Program-made: the position numbers and the translations under genes
Part shown: in pieces, positions 44,245 to 53,053 of the stretch
Layout: every line of letters starts with the position of its first letter
How positions within the stretch are numbered: position 1 is the first letter of the stretch
NCBI GenBank assembly: GCA_035529895.1
Contig: DATKVV010000034.1
Location: forward strand, 79,064-143,063
Source: JAUWKC01 sp035529895
GTDB lineage: Bacteria > Planctomycetota > Phycisphaerae > Sedimentisphaerales > Anaerobacaceae
DNA length: 64,000 nt
Direction: 5' to 3'
Notes under the pieces: generated by a model
Seen by the model: only the letters and a program-made list of their open reading frames with translations
Database searches by the model: none
Told to the model about the DNA's origin: nothing

Positions 44245-46392
44245 TTACTCCGCCAAATTCCGAATACGCGTTACGTACGTACGGGCTGCCCCGACGTGGG
44301 AGCTTTCGGGATAGCCTCTTATAATGGAATTAAAAGCCTCCGCCGCGGCCTTGAATTTGCCCTGCAACATGTAACAGCGCCCAATAAAAAAAATAATCTC
44401 AGGCACATTCTTTGCCTCGGGATATTCCATCATCAACACAAAAAAACTGTCCATAGCTCTGTCCGGCTCACCAAGCTGAAGCTCAGCCTGCCCCTTCATC
44501 AGGACCCCTTTTGCGATTAGACTTCTGCTGGTTTTCTTATTGTTGGCAGTAAAACTCTCAAGCTGCGAAGCAGCTTCGCGGTATCTACCTCCATCAAACA
44601 AGCACCTGCAGAGTTGAAACTCATATAAGGCTTCGTCATCTTCGGGACCACGGCGGTTCACAATACTGCGATATAACTCAGCAGCTTTGTCGAATTTCGC
44701 TTCAGCAATATATTTCTCGGCAACCAGGCAATCTCTCCCGAATTTCAGTCCTGGCTTGTTCTCAAGATACTTGGAGTATTTCTTTGCCGAGCGGGTTGCC
44801 TTACTATTGAACCAGGACTCCACGACTATTACCCATTCATAAGGGTGCTCAGCCGTAGTGAACAGGACATCCAGAAACCTTTCAAGCTCGGCCCATTTCT
44901 CTCTTGACTCAAAATGCGCGCAAACATTTTCGACCACATGATCGAAACATTTCTTAACATCCCGACTCTGCGTAAATGACTTAATTATCTCCGTAAACTC
45001 CCGCATGCAGTCATTTTCGAATAGCCATATCAAAGCAGCGGTTCGCTCGGGTACATAGGCAATACGGGAGGGACTAAACGTTCTGCTGTAGGCATTAGCG
45101 ATATCCTGCTTTGATGCGCCATCAGCCTCTTTAGCTTTGGCGAGGTGAAAATACACCTCAGGCAGGCTGTCTACTGAACTAATATCAGCGTAAGGATGCT
45201 TATCCTGCCAGCGTGAATACGCAGCCAGATTCGCCTCCAGGAACCCCATCGTCACCTTCGGTTTCCGCTCGGCCATCATAAGTTTTGCCATCGTAGCCAC
45301 CGCCCTCAGAAAACCTCTGTCACTTTGCATAAGAGGCTCAACGGCATCTTCATACGCTTGCGTGTTTACATTCCCGTATAGCCATAGTAGAGCGGGGCCC
45401 TGCCTCGGCATGGAAAGACAGGAAAATGCGTCTGATTCGACCGCCTGTTTGTACTCATTGACGACCTCTTCTTTGGGCGCGCCGGCGGCTTCCCGGGCTT
45501 TTGCCAGCAAATAATGCAGGTCAGGCAACATTTGTTTGTAGTACAGCACGACATGGTTCTGATTTTGTTGCTTCCACTTCTCATGTTCGGCGATTTGCTT
45601 TTCGAGAAAGGCTATCGCCTCTTGCGGCCTCTGCTTTTTAACCTCTGCCTCTGCATTCCGGACTGTGTCGATAAAACTTTGCAGCGTCGGTCCCGCCATA
45701 AACAATGCTAAACCCTGCCGGTACAATTGTCCAATCTGCTCGGCGTTTAGCGCACTATCGAAAATGGCTACGTCATCGATAAGACCGGAACAATCTTGCC
45801 AGCCCTTACCACGCTTTGTCAGCTCCGCGCCGATCCAGAGGGAGTCACCCTCGTGAACTTCCAACTCGCCCGAACTGCCTGTTGAAGCGTCCTCATTTCC
45901 GTCTACATATACGCGAATTATTGAGCCATCGTACACTCCGGCGATATGATGCCATTCGGCGTTGGGCACCTTTTTAATTCCATAAAGCGTCTGTGTTGGT
46001 CTGACGTTGTTGCAATAGAAACTTACAGTGCCTGTATCGGCTTCTCTTGCGAGCGTCCAACTCTGCGAGCCCTTGCAGATGAGCGGCTGAGTACTTGTAG
46101 GCGGCCTCTCGAATTTCACCCAGCAGGCGACCGTGATTTCCTTGCGAATGTTCAATACCGAGTCGCGCCCACAGTCAAGATAATCACCGCTGCCGTCCAG
46201 GCTCAGCACATTACCCCTTTTGGAATCTTCCATAATCTTCGCATCCCCGACCACAGTGTAAGTACTGTCGTTACCGTTGCTTTCAAACTCATAGTGCGCC
46301 ACTGGAGCGGAAACGTCGGCGATAGCCGCACACACAGACGTCATTGCCAGAATCACAGCCAGAGCCTTTAATTCACCAAATATTCTTTTCAT
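44245..46392 (-). CDS. Secreted LamG-domain protein with TPR-like repeats (paralogue 4)
   Basis: 715 residues. Signal peptide (LKALAVILAMTSVCAAIADV), LamG at about 28-230 (VAHYEFESNGNDSTYTVVGD, KEITVACWVKFE, CSGLIDDVAIFDSALNAEQI), then the shared helical region (AIAFLEKQIAEHEKWKQQNQ, LLAKAREAAGAPKEEVVNEY) and TPR C-terminus (FFIGRCYMLQGKFKAAAEAF). Closest in layout to paralogue 1. It follows the 922-residue hydrolase-like gene by 58 bp. Confidence 0.86.
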   Translation of the reverse strand: MKRIFGELKALAVILAMTSVCAAIADVSAPVAHYEFESNGNDSTYTVVGDAKIMEDSKRGNVLSLDGSGDYLDCGRDSVLNIRKEITVACWVKFERPPTSTQPLICKGSQSWTLAREADTGTVSFYCNNVRPTQTLYGIKKVPNAEWHHIAGVYDGSIIRVYVDGNEDASTGSSGELEVHEGDSLWIGAELTKRGKGWQDCSGLIDDVAIFDSALNAEQIGQLYRQGLALFMAGPTLQSFIDTVRNAEAEVKKQRPQEAIAFLEKQIAEHEKWKQQNQNHVVLYYKQMLPDLHYLLAKAREAAGAPKEEVVNEYKQAVESDAFSCLSMPRQGPALLWLYGNVNTQAYEDAVEPLMQSDRGFLRAVATMAKLMMAERKPKVTMGFLEANLAAYSRWQDKHPYADISSVDSLPEVYFHLAKAKEADGASKQDIANAYSRTFSPSRIAYVPERTAALIWLFENDCMREFTEIIKSFTQSRDVKKCFDHVVENVCAHFESREKWAELERFLDVLFTTAEHPYEWVIVVESWFNSKATRSAKKYSKYLENKPGLKFGRDCLVAEKYIAEAKFDKAAELYRSIVNRRGPEDDEALYEFQLCRCLFDGGRYREAASQLESFTANNKKTSRSLIAKGVLMKGQAELQLGEPDRAMDSFFVLMMEYPEAKNVPEIIFFIGRCYMLQGKFKAAAEAFNSIIRGYPESSHVGAARTYVTRIRNLAE

Positions 46393-46450
46393 CTTCGTCT
46401 ATCCTCTCATCAAGGCCATATTGTTTAAGACATCATTTCCACTTGAGAAC

Positions 46451-49219
46451 TCAGAACATATTTAGCCTGAGACTATCCAACTGAGCATCCATATCCAAAT
46501 TCTTGATTCTGCACAGATAGCTTTTCAGCAGAGGAACTACCCAGCCCTCTTCCAAAATCTCATAATCCTTTAACGCCATTCCAATTCTTTCACCGTTAAT
46601 CAGCTTATAATGGAGAGCAACCGTATACTTTCCGTCATTTCCCAACTCACCGAGCGCCAAAACATTTCCGCCGCCTTCTTTTTGTGTCTTGGTAAGGCTT
46701 ACCCCCTCAACAGCCGGCGCCGAAACTCCCTCTTTGAGGATATCATTCGACAGTACCATAAGCATGCCTCTCAGGTCCTTGCCGCTCGTCCGGATTTTTA
46801 CAACCCAGTTGTTTCGGAAAGTATTGTACAAGTCGCGATACGTAATTGGTCCGACCTCGATTGAACCGCTAAACCTGAAAGGATTCTTACAAACCGCCAC
46901 ATGCGCGTTGAGCTGTTCTTTGATAACCCTTGCGACCCATTGGCGCCATTGCCATTCGGGGTGCTTTTTGTTGGTTCTGGCCAGCACTCTGTTCCATCCC
47001 TCGTGCCAACCCCATACTGTGTTAAATTTCTCCATTATGTGCCATCTGATCTTTTTATCTTCTGAAATTTCGAATATGGCCACGTCACTTGCCTCGGCTG
47101 ATTTCAATTCAGAATAGACATCTAAAATACTCGCCATTGCATTGGACGACAGGCCGCAAAAAGCTACTACGTATCTCTCAACGTTTAAAGGGTTGGGATA
47201 AATAACGAAGAATCCGACGTCAGTACCTCTATATCTGTGCCCGTTAACCAGGACATTTCCATCTACAACTTCTACCGGCAGCTCTCGCGCAATTCTTACC
47301 AGCCAACTGTTGGTCTCTGCCGTACCGACAAGAATCAAGTTATGGCTTTCAAGCAGACTCTCCGGCAGGCTGGTATCCGCAAAACAAGGCGCGCCGTTTG
47401 CCAATGACTTTGCAGCAGCTTCGCTTGTTTCACAAAACCTTCTGTCATTTCCGCCCGCGCCCCAGACAACCACGTACGGCTCTCTAAATGCGTCGTAAAT
47501 AGGACCATGAATACGCTTGTTCTTTACGTACCTGGCGTTCGAGTGCGCCTCCGGCCTCTTGGTAAAAGCTTCTCCCTGCACCACGCCGAGGCTGGTGCCG
47601 TTTTCGATAATCTCGACAGCTCTGTTGGAATCCACCGGTGCTTGTACGAGGTCAAGATTATATGCCTCGATATTTCTCGTCTGCACAAAAATTGTTTGTC
47701 CTTCGACCTGAGCATCCATGGTTCCCGTGAAGTTCTCATCCTCACGGCCAAGGATGTCGACCCAGTAAGCTTTGGAGTCCTCAAGCGAATCAATCGTATA
47801 TGACACCCTTTGTGGATTTCGCTCTCTTGTCGCTGTCGGTACCGCAGTGCCGCGAGTCTGCCCTATTTCATGGCTTCCGCTGTACAGAAAGTACCTGCAA
47901 CCATTGTATTGAAAACACTTTACTGCAAAATTGAACCACCTGCTATTTCGGTCCTCTTGCGCCCTGTCTTTGACAAGGATCAAGTGCAGGTTCAATCCGT
48001 TCCCTGCCAAATCGAGAGAGCTATTACCTATAAAAAAACCGCATTCTGCCCATTGGTCCGGGCGGGTCAGTGCCAAACGCATCGCCGGGATACCATTGGC
48101 GCAGTGGCCGTAAAGATAGAATCTATCCTCATCCAAATTGAGTTTCTTTCTGAGAATGCCGAGCAGGTACTCGTAATCCTTCCACTCAAAGCCCATCGGA
48201 TAGGGAAAAGGCCACCACACGTCAATCAGTCCTGAGTGCTGAGAATAGTTCTTGGCGGCATAAATCCTTCGCGGATCCGGGTATAAGTACAAAGGCCATC
48301 TTCGGGACCTGTCGTACTGCTCGGGAACAAAGACCACAAATTCCGCAACTCCGGCGCCTTCGAAGCGTTTTACTCTGATCTTATTCAGACCAGTAACAAG
48401 ATTGGGGCATTGCCCTGCTTCAAACACTTTCTTATTCTCAACCGCTTCCCCCAATGCTTTTAGAGTCCTGTCGGACAAAAAGGGCGCTTCTGCGGCCATC
48501 TCCATGGCCTGGTCAAAATGGGATACGGTGATAGAGGAAAATACAAGCTTTGGATCCGGGTTGGATTCGATTTCTTCCTTCATGTTGCGGCAGAAGCCTA
48601 TGAAATCCTTTTTCCAGTCTTCCGAAACTATGACATAAACCTGCGAATTAGATGATTGTCCGGCTTGAGTTTCGAGGGCAAATTCTAACTTGAATAGTCC
48701 TTGCTCTTTCAGGCCGTCACCAACCTTTATTTTGTCAGCCTCGATGTCCCCACTGACCTGCCCAACCTGGTTCCACGAACTTTTCTGCCATTTGGCAATA
48801 TTAACCCTGGTCTTCTGCTGCGAGGAGCCGCTTGCCGGCATCGTGCCGGGAAGCTTAATAGTTACGGCTTCGCTGCAACGGTAAATGTAATTCGGCTCTG
48901 AAGCCGCACTCAACTGGCCCACCCAAGCTGCCTTATCGCTGCGATTGCTCAAATATTCGTTGTCACAGAAACAACCGCCTTCGCCGAACTTTTCCGCTAT
49001 CGTTCGCCATGGAAGCAGATAGCCTGGCGCTGCCGAAAAATCTGCCGAAGCTCCCAACCCGATACACGGCGCCGTTGCTTGCATAATAAGCACTGTCAGT
49101 GTTATACGGGTCATCAGAAGATTGCTCGCCGCGGTTTGCCTGACAATCCTGCGGCTGTTCGGCAAACCGGCATTTCGAGCGCGACCCCAATATATTGTAG
49201 TCCCTCTTTGTAACACCAC
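46451..49219 (-). CDS. Large alpha/beta-hydrolase-like secreted protein (paralogue 2)
   Basis: 922 residues from the first start; an internal ATG at 49114 would place the signal sequence (MTRITLTVLIMQATAPCIGL) at the very N-terminus and may be the real start. Same architecture as the 916-residue protein: hydrolase-like core (EFVVFVPEQYDRSRRWPLYL; RFYLYGHCANGIPAMRLALT with Cys at the nucleophile position near residue 369), middle domain (YVVVWGAGGNDRRFCETSEA) and 5'-nucleotidase-C-like end (ITYRDLYNTFRNNWVVKIRT). First gene of the minus-strand cluster, divergent from the sigma factor gene at 49.5 kb. Confidence 0.72.
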   Translation of the reverse strand: MVLQRGTTIYWGRARNAGLPNSRRIVRQTAASNLLMTRITLTVLIMQATAPCIGLGASADFSAAPGYLLPWRTIAEKFGEGGCFCDNEYLSNRSDKAAWVGQLSAASEPNYIYRCSEAVTIKLPGTMPASGSSQQKTRVNIAKWQKSSWNQVGQVSGDIEADKIKVGDGLKEQGLFKLEFALETQAGQSSNSQVYVIVSEDWKKDFIGFCRNMKEEIESNPDPKLVFSSITVSHFDQAMEMAAEAPFLSDRTLKALGEAVENKKVFEAGQCPNLVTGLNKIRVKRFEGAGVAEFVVFVPEQYDRSRRWPLYLYPDPRRIYAAKNYSQHSGLIDVWWPFPYPMGFEWKDYEYLLGILRKKLNLDEDRFYLYGHCANGIPAMRLALTRPDQWAECGFFIGNSSLDLAGNGLNLHLILVKDRAQEDRNSRWFNFAVKCFQYNGCRYFLYSGSHEIGQTRGTAVPTATRERNPQRVSYTIDSLEDSKAYWVDILGREDENFTGTMDAQVEGQTIFVQTRNIEAYNLDLVQAPVDSNRAVEIIENGTSLGVVQGEAFTKRPEAHSNARYVKNKRIHGPIYDAFREPYVVVWGAGGNDRRFCETSEAAAKSLANGAPCFADTSLPESLLESHNLILVGTAETNSWLVRIARELPVEVVDGNVLVNGHRYRGTDVGFFVIYPNPLNVERYVVAFCGLSSNAMASILDVYSELKSAEASDVAIFEISEDKKIRWHIMEKFNTVWGWHEGWNRVLARTNKKHPEWQWRQWVARVIKEQLNAHVAVCKNPFRFSGSIEVGPITYRDLYNTFRNNWVVKIRTSGKDLRGMLMVLSNDILKEGVSAPAVEGVSLTKTQKEGGGNVLALGELGNDGKYTVALHYKLINGERIGMALKDYEILEEGWVVPLLKSYLCRIKNLDMDAQLDSLRLNMF

Positions 49220-49498
49220 GTTATGTCGCGTTTACTCGCTCTGCCTCTGCAACATCGCGGAAAACCGTACCGCCCAGCACAAAAACCTGCTTCCCGCACA
49301 TAACGGTCCTGTTTGTCCGACACGTACCGTTGCAAGGGAAGAATTCAATTTCGCCTGCTCATAACAAATTTCCTAATTCAATGTTTGATTTCACGCCTTA
49401 GTTCTTGTAAACTATAGGCTACCTTGCTTGGTACAATAATGGCGGTGCTGATCGGCTTGATGTTGACTACCAAACTTAGTCGTTTTTGGGATATTCTG

Positions 49499-50092
49499 AT
49501 GCTAAGTGGTAAGAAAGTTGGCAGGCCCGGCAGGAAAGCCACAGAAAGTGCCCAGGAAAAGGTAAGACGGGCTGCTGAGATTTTTGAACAATACGGTGAT
49601 TTGATTCGCTCGATGATTCTTTTCAATGTAAACGACGAATTGGAAGCCGATGATATTTTCCAGGACTTTTTCTTATCCCTTGTCCGCAAGCCGGTTCCTC
49701 CGACCGTCAAGGACATTAAGGGATATCTTTACAGAGCTATTCTCAACGACGTTCTGGATTCTGCCCGTCGAGTAAAAAGTTATAAAGTTCGGCTTCATAG
49801 ATATGCCGAATACGTCAAAGACGTTCAGGTCCAGCAAGGGCCCGAAGGTGTGCTCGCCAGGGCTGAGCAGGTACAAAGAGTGTTGCGACTGGTGGAAGAG
49901 CACCTGCCACCTCATCAAGCCCAAGCCGTTTCTCACCGGTATTGTGATGGCCGGAGCATGCATGAGGCGGCAAAAAAAATGACTGTAACTGAAAGAACTG
50001 TATCAAGATACATTTGCATGGGGCTAAAGAAAATCCGGTGCTTACTGTGTGAAAACGAAACAAATAGCGATCAGGACAGCAGACGCGGATGA
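49499..50092 (+). CDS. ECF sigma factor A of a double-sigma module
   Basis: About 197 residues from the ATG at 49499; the frame is open upstream to 49424, but the added hydrophobic residues are unlike a sigma factor. Region 2: IRSMILFNVNDELEADDIFQ followed by DFFLSLVRKP; region 4: LPPHQAQAVSHRYCDGRSMH then EAAKKMTVTERTVSRYICMG. Close paralogue of the next sigma factor (shared 'DDIFQ-FLSLV-RPVP', 'GYLYRAILNDVLDSARRVK'). Divergent from the LamG/hydrolase cluster, which is the obvious candidate target. Confidence 0.85.
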   Translation: MLSGKKVGRPGRKATESAQEKVRRAAEIFEQYGDLIRSMILFNVNDELEADDIFQDFFLSLVRKPVPPTVKDIKGYLYRAILNDVLDSARRVKSYKVRLHRYAEYVKDVQVQQGPEGVLARAEQVQRVLRLVEEHLPPHQAQAVSHRYCDGRSMHEAAKKMTVTERTVSRYICMGLKKIRCLLCENETNSDQDSRRG

Positions 50093-50676
50093 TACCCCTC
50101 GGTTCCAATTCGACCTGCGAACCCCACTAATTATATACTCTGAACTCTGCAATCGCGAAAGCAAACAACGCGTTCTTGAACGTACGTTGGAACGCATAAC
50201 ATAGTTCAATCTTTACAAGAGGGGCGCGAAGGAGCTAAACGCCCTGCCGGGTGCTCAGATAAGCAGGTTGATAGCAGCCCAGGCGATGAAAATTCTGCTG
50301 TCAGTAGCGTTTTCAAGGTTCAAGTCCGGACGTACCGCACGGTGGCTATTGTCAGTGTATCCTGGTATCCTATTCAGGGTCAATGGCCAATGCACAGTGA
50401 AAAAACGGGCTTCTTGTCACAAAAAACATGATTGCAGCATCCTCTTGTGAACCGGATATGGGGCTTTTTCAGGTGGAAACGGCAAATTCGGAATATGCCG
50501 GAAAAAAAAATTGAAAAACTAATCAACTTTTGGGCGTCCATCTTCGCCTTTAGTGTAGAGAGTGACGGTTTAGCTGCGCTTTATTTGTGCCGATGCGCGG
50601 CTTGCCCTGCCAGATTTGGGCAGTCCAGATACACTGTCGTCTTCCTTTTCTGACGGGGAAAATCGGAGAACTATGC
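50093..50676 (+). other. 584-bp gap between the two sigma genes
   Basis: No convincing gene. Contains the perfect palindrome AACGTACGTT (50179-50188) followed by GGAAC at 50189-50193, an ECF -35-like pentamer; a promoter of the second sigma gene may lie here. No riboswitch or tRNA recognised. Confidence 0.35.
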
Positions 50677-51237
50677 ATGCAATCTGATATTGGAATTCAG
50701 CAGAACCTTGAACGGGCCGCCGAGATGTTCGACAAATATGGAAATATGATCCGTGCTGTAATATGTTTTCACCTGAACGATACTGTCGATCCAGACGACA
50801 TCTTCCAGAGCTTGTTCCTATCCCTCGTGTACAGACCGGTTCCTGAAGACATCCAAGACATTAGGAGCTATCTTTACAAGACCATCGTAAATGATATTCT
50901 TGACGCCGTCCGCCGAGCGAAAGGCTATCATGTGCAAATCTCACGGTATGCTCAGTGCATCAAGCTGGACACAATACTGCAAGAAAGCCCGGAGGAAACT
51001 GCGATGCGTGCCGAACAAAGAAGAAGAATGTTCGAACTAATTGAAAAACAACTGCCCCGTCACGAAGCCGAAGCTATTGTCCGTCGCTATCAGTACAACC
51101 AAAGTATCTATGAAGCGGCAGATAGAATGCGCATACACGTAAGAACTTATTCAAGGTACCTTTGTATGGGCCTGAAAAGGATCCGCAGATTTCTTGCCGA
51201 AGACAATCAGTACCTGGAACAAATTTGGACCAAATAG
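50677..51237 (+). CDS. ECF sigma factor B of a double-sigma module
   Basis: About 186 residues, starting at the ATG at 50677 with GGAG upstream (longer open frame ignored). Region 2: IRAVICFHLNDTVDPDDIFQ followed by SLFLSLVYRPVP; region 4: LPRHEAEAIVRRYQYNQSIY then EAADRMRIHVRTYSRYLCMG. Clearly a duplicate of sigma factor A, with diverged recognition helix. The anti-sigma gene starts 11 bp after the stop. Two sigma factors ahead of one regulator is unusual. Confidence 0.88.
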   Translation: MQSDIGIQQNLERAAEMFDKYGNMIRAVICFHLNDTVDPDDIFQSLFLSLVYRPVPEDIQDIRSYLYKTIVNDILDAVRRAKGYHVQISRYAQCIKLDTILQESPEETAMRAEQRRRMFELIEKQLPRHEAEAIVRRYQYNQSIYEAADRMRIHVRTYSRYLCMGLKRIRRFLAEDNQYLEQIWTK

Positions 51238-51248
51238 GGGATAGACAA

Positions 51249-52922
51249 GTGAACGATTCGGATTCAAATCCAACCTGCATGCATTCTCGGTCATATTACT
51301 GGGACTTGCTCAATCTCGAAAGCCCAGACCAGGTTCCCGAGGCTGTCTCAGAACACATTACCAAATGCCGCCATTGCCAGGCCCAGATAAGCCGATTGCA
51401 GACTTCCTTCGCGCACGCCGACTCCCTCGGTGGTCAAGCAAAACAAAGGAATTCAGCCGTTACCACTCTTTTGAGGCTGCACCTTGCCTACGCAGGCAGG
51501 CCCGTTACGTGCAGCACCATAAAAGCATTTCTCCCGAGTCTCGCGCTCGCGGATTTAAAGGTAAAAATACCGTCCCCTATAACGGCACACCTTGCCTGCT
51601 GCCGGGACTGCTCCGACGACCTGTTGACGATTACCGGCCTGGGCCTGACCTGCAACCAGCTATATCGGTTAGGCCTAATCTTAACGAGAAAGCCTTCTGA
51701 GACCCCCCTTGACTGTTCACAAGCCCGCCTTGCCATTCCTCAAATTGCCGCAATGGACTTCGACAAAACCGATTCTGAAGTTCTCCGGCACTTGTGCACC
51801 TGTTCTCAGTGCAGGAAAATGCTATATCAACATCGGCAAGAGATTCTTACCGAATTGCCCCCTGAAGAAACAGCGCAAAAGAAATTTCTCTGCGAAAAGC
51901 TCTCTGCAGGCGACATCTTCGACTATTGTTTCCCCTGCGGGATTGATTCGACTGCGAATAAGGATACTGAATCCCGGCAGTCTCTTGCCTTGCATCTGCG
52001 CACTTGCCCCACCTGCCTGACGAGAATGCAGGATTTGCACACGGCTGTCTCGGCTATTGCTGAGCGGCCTGATTCCAACGTTGTTACCTGCTTCACGTTC
52101 CAGGAACAAACCGCCGAACCTGTACAATCCGACCTCAGCAGCCTCTACCCGGATTGGCCGGTCATTGTTCAGATACTTGATAAATCCAAACCCGCGGCTA
52201 GCGCTGTTGCATTTGCAGAAGTGCCCAGGAAAAGGGCGATTAATCTTAGCCCGAGGCAGTTACTCAAACCCGCGGTTGCAGCCGCCGCCGTAATTCTGAT
52301 GGCTCTCGGGTCCTTCTTTTACACGCCATCCGCGGCTGCCGTAACCTTGAGCGAGGTTTGCAAGGCCATCGTAAAAATCCAAAACATCCACATAACAGGT
52401 TTCATTGCAGGAAAACCGGAACCAGTTCAAAAAGAATGGCTTTCAAGGACACTCCGGGTCGGAATGTTTGAGAGTAGGGAACAGTTTGTTTTATGGGATA
52501 TTCCAAACAAAATCAGCAAGACCAGGGATTTATCTTCAGGTTCTCTCACGACCGTCGCCGCTTCTGCCGAGATGCTTCCAAAAATACAAGAATCCATAGT
52601 TGGTCTCTGTGGTCTTGTGCCGTTTTCCAGTATAAGCGACGTTCCCAGAGATTCTCAATGGATTTCCGTGGATGATGCAAACCTGACGGCTATGGTTCCC
52701 GGCACGGTAGTATATGATTTAACCTGGACCAAAACCTTCGACCAAGTCACCGAATGCTGTAAGTTGCGCTTTTTTATAAACACCGCTACTGACTTGCCCA
52801 AGAGGATTGAATACTACAGCAAGTCGGCTATATCGCATGAATATACACTTGAGTCTGTCAGGGTCGTTACGTACCCCCCCCAGAGCGAAATCGAGGCTGT
52901 TTTACACAACGCATTCGATTAG
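51249..52922 (+). CDS. Membrane anti-sigma factor with four HX3CX2C (ZAS-like) modules
   Basis: About 557 residues from the GTG at 51249 (AGGGGAT upstream, 11 bp after the sigma stop). Four zinc-anti-sigma signatures at near-regular spacing: HITKCRHC (about 36), HLACCRDC (about 113), HLCTCSQC (about 180) and HLRTCPTC (about 248). One membrane helix at about 338-360 (LKPAVAAAAVILMALGSFFY), then an exported domain of about 195 residues (lipoprotein-sorting-like: FVLWDIPNKISKTRDL). The usual ZAS protein has one finger; four suggests binding to more than one sigma factor or duplication. Probably controls sigma factors A and B. Confidence 0.83.
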   Translation: MNDSDSNPTCMHSRSYYWDLLNLESPDQVPEAVSEHITKCRHCQAQISRLQTSFAHADSLGGQAKQRNSAVTTLLRLHLAYAGRPVTCSTIKAFLPSLALADLKVKIPSPITAHLACCRDCSDDLLTITGLGLTCNQLYRLGLILTRKPSETPLDCSQARLAIPQIAAMDFDKTDSEVLRHLCTCSQCRKMLYQHRQEILTELPPEETAQKKFLCEKLSAGDIFDYCFPCGIDSTANKDTESRQSLALHLRTCPTCLTRMQDLHTAVSAIAERPDSNVVTCFTFQEQTAEPVQSDLSSLYPDWPVIVQILDKSKPAASAVAFAEVPRKRAINLSPRQLLKPAVAAAAVILMALGSFFYTPSAAAVTLSEVCKAIVKIQNIHITGFIAGKPEPVQKEWLSRTLRVGMFESREQFVLWDIPNKISKTRDLSSGSLTTVAASAEMLPKIQESIVGLCGLVPFSSISDVPRDSQWISVDDANLTAMVPGTVVYDLTWTKTFDQVTECCKLRFFINTATDLPKRIEYYSKSAISHEYTLESVRVVTYPPQSEIEAVLHNAFD

Positions 52923-53000
52923 TTATGCCTTTAATGAGGACATACCCTCAATATTACCTCTGACTGTTTGAGTTTGAGGTCAAAGTTGTTCTTGTGCACG

Positions 53001-53034
53001 GGGGGGCGCAACTTGTTTCTTGCCGCCCCCCTTT
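53001..53034 (+). terminator. Candidate terminator after anti-sigma gene
   Basis: GGGGGGCG, 15-nt loop, CGCCCCCC, TTT. Strong stem, weak T-tract. Confidence 0.5.
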
Positions 53035-53053
53035 GGAGCAGAGCTGACAATCG

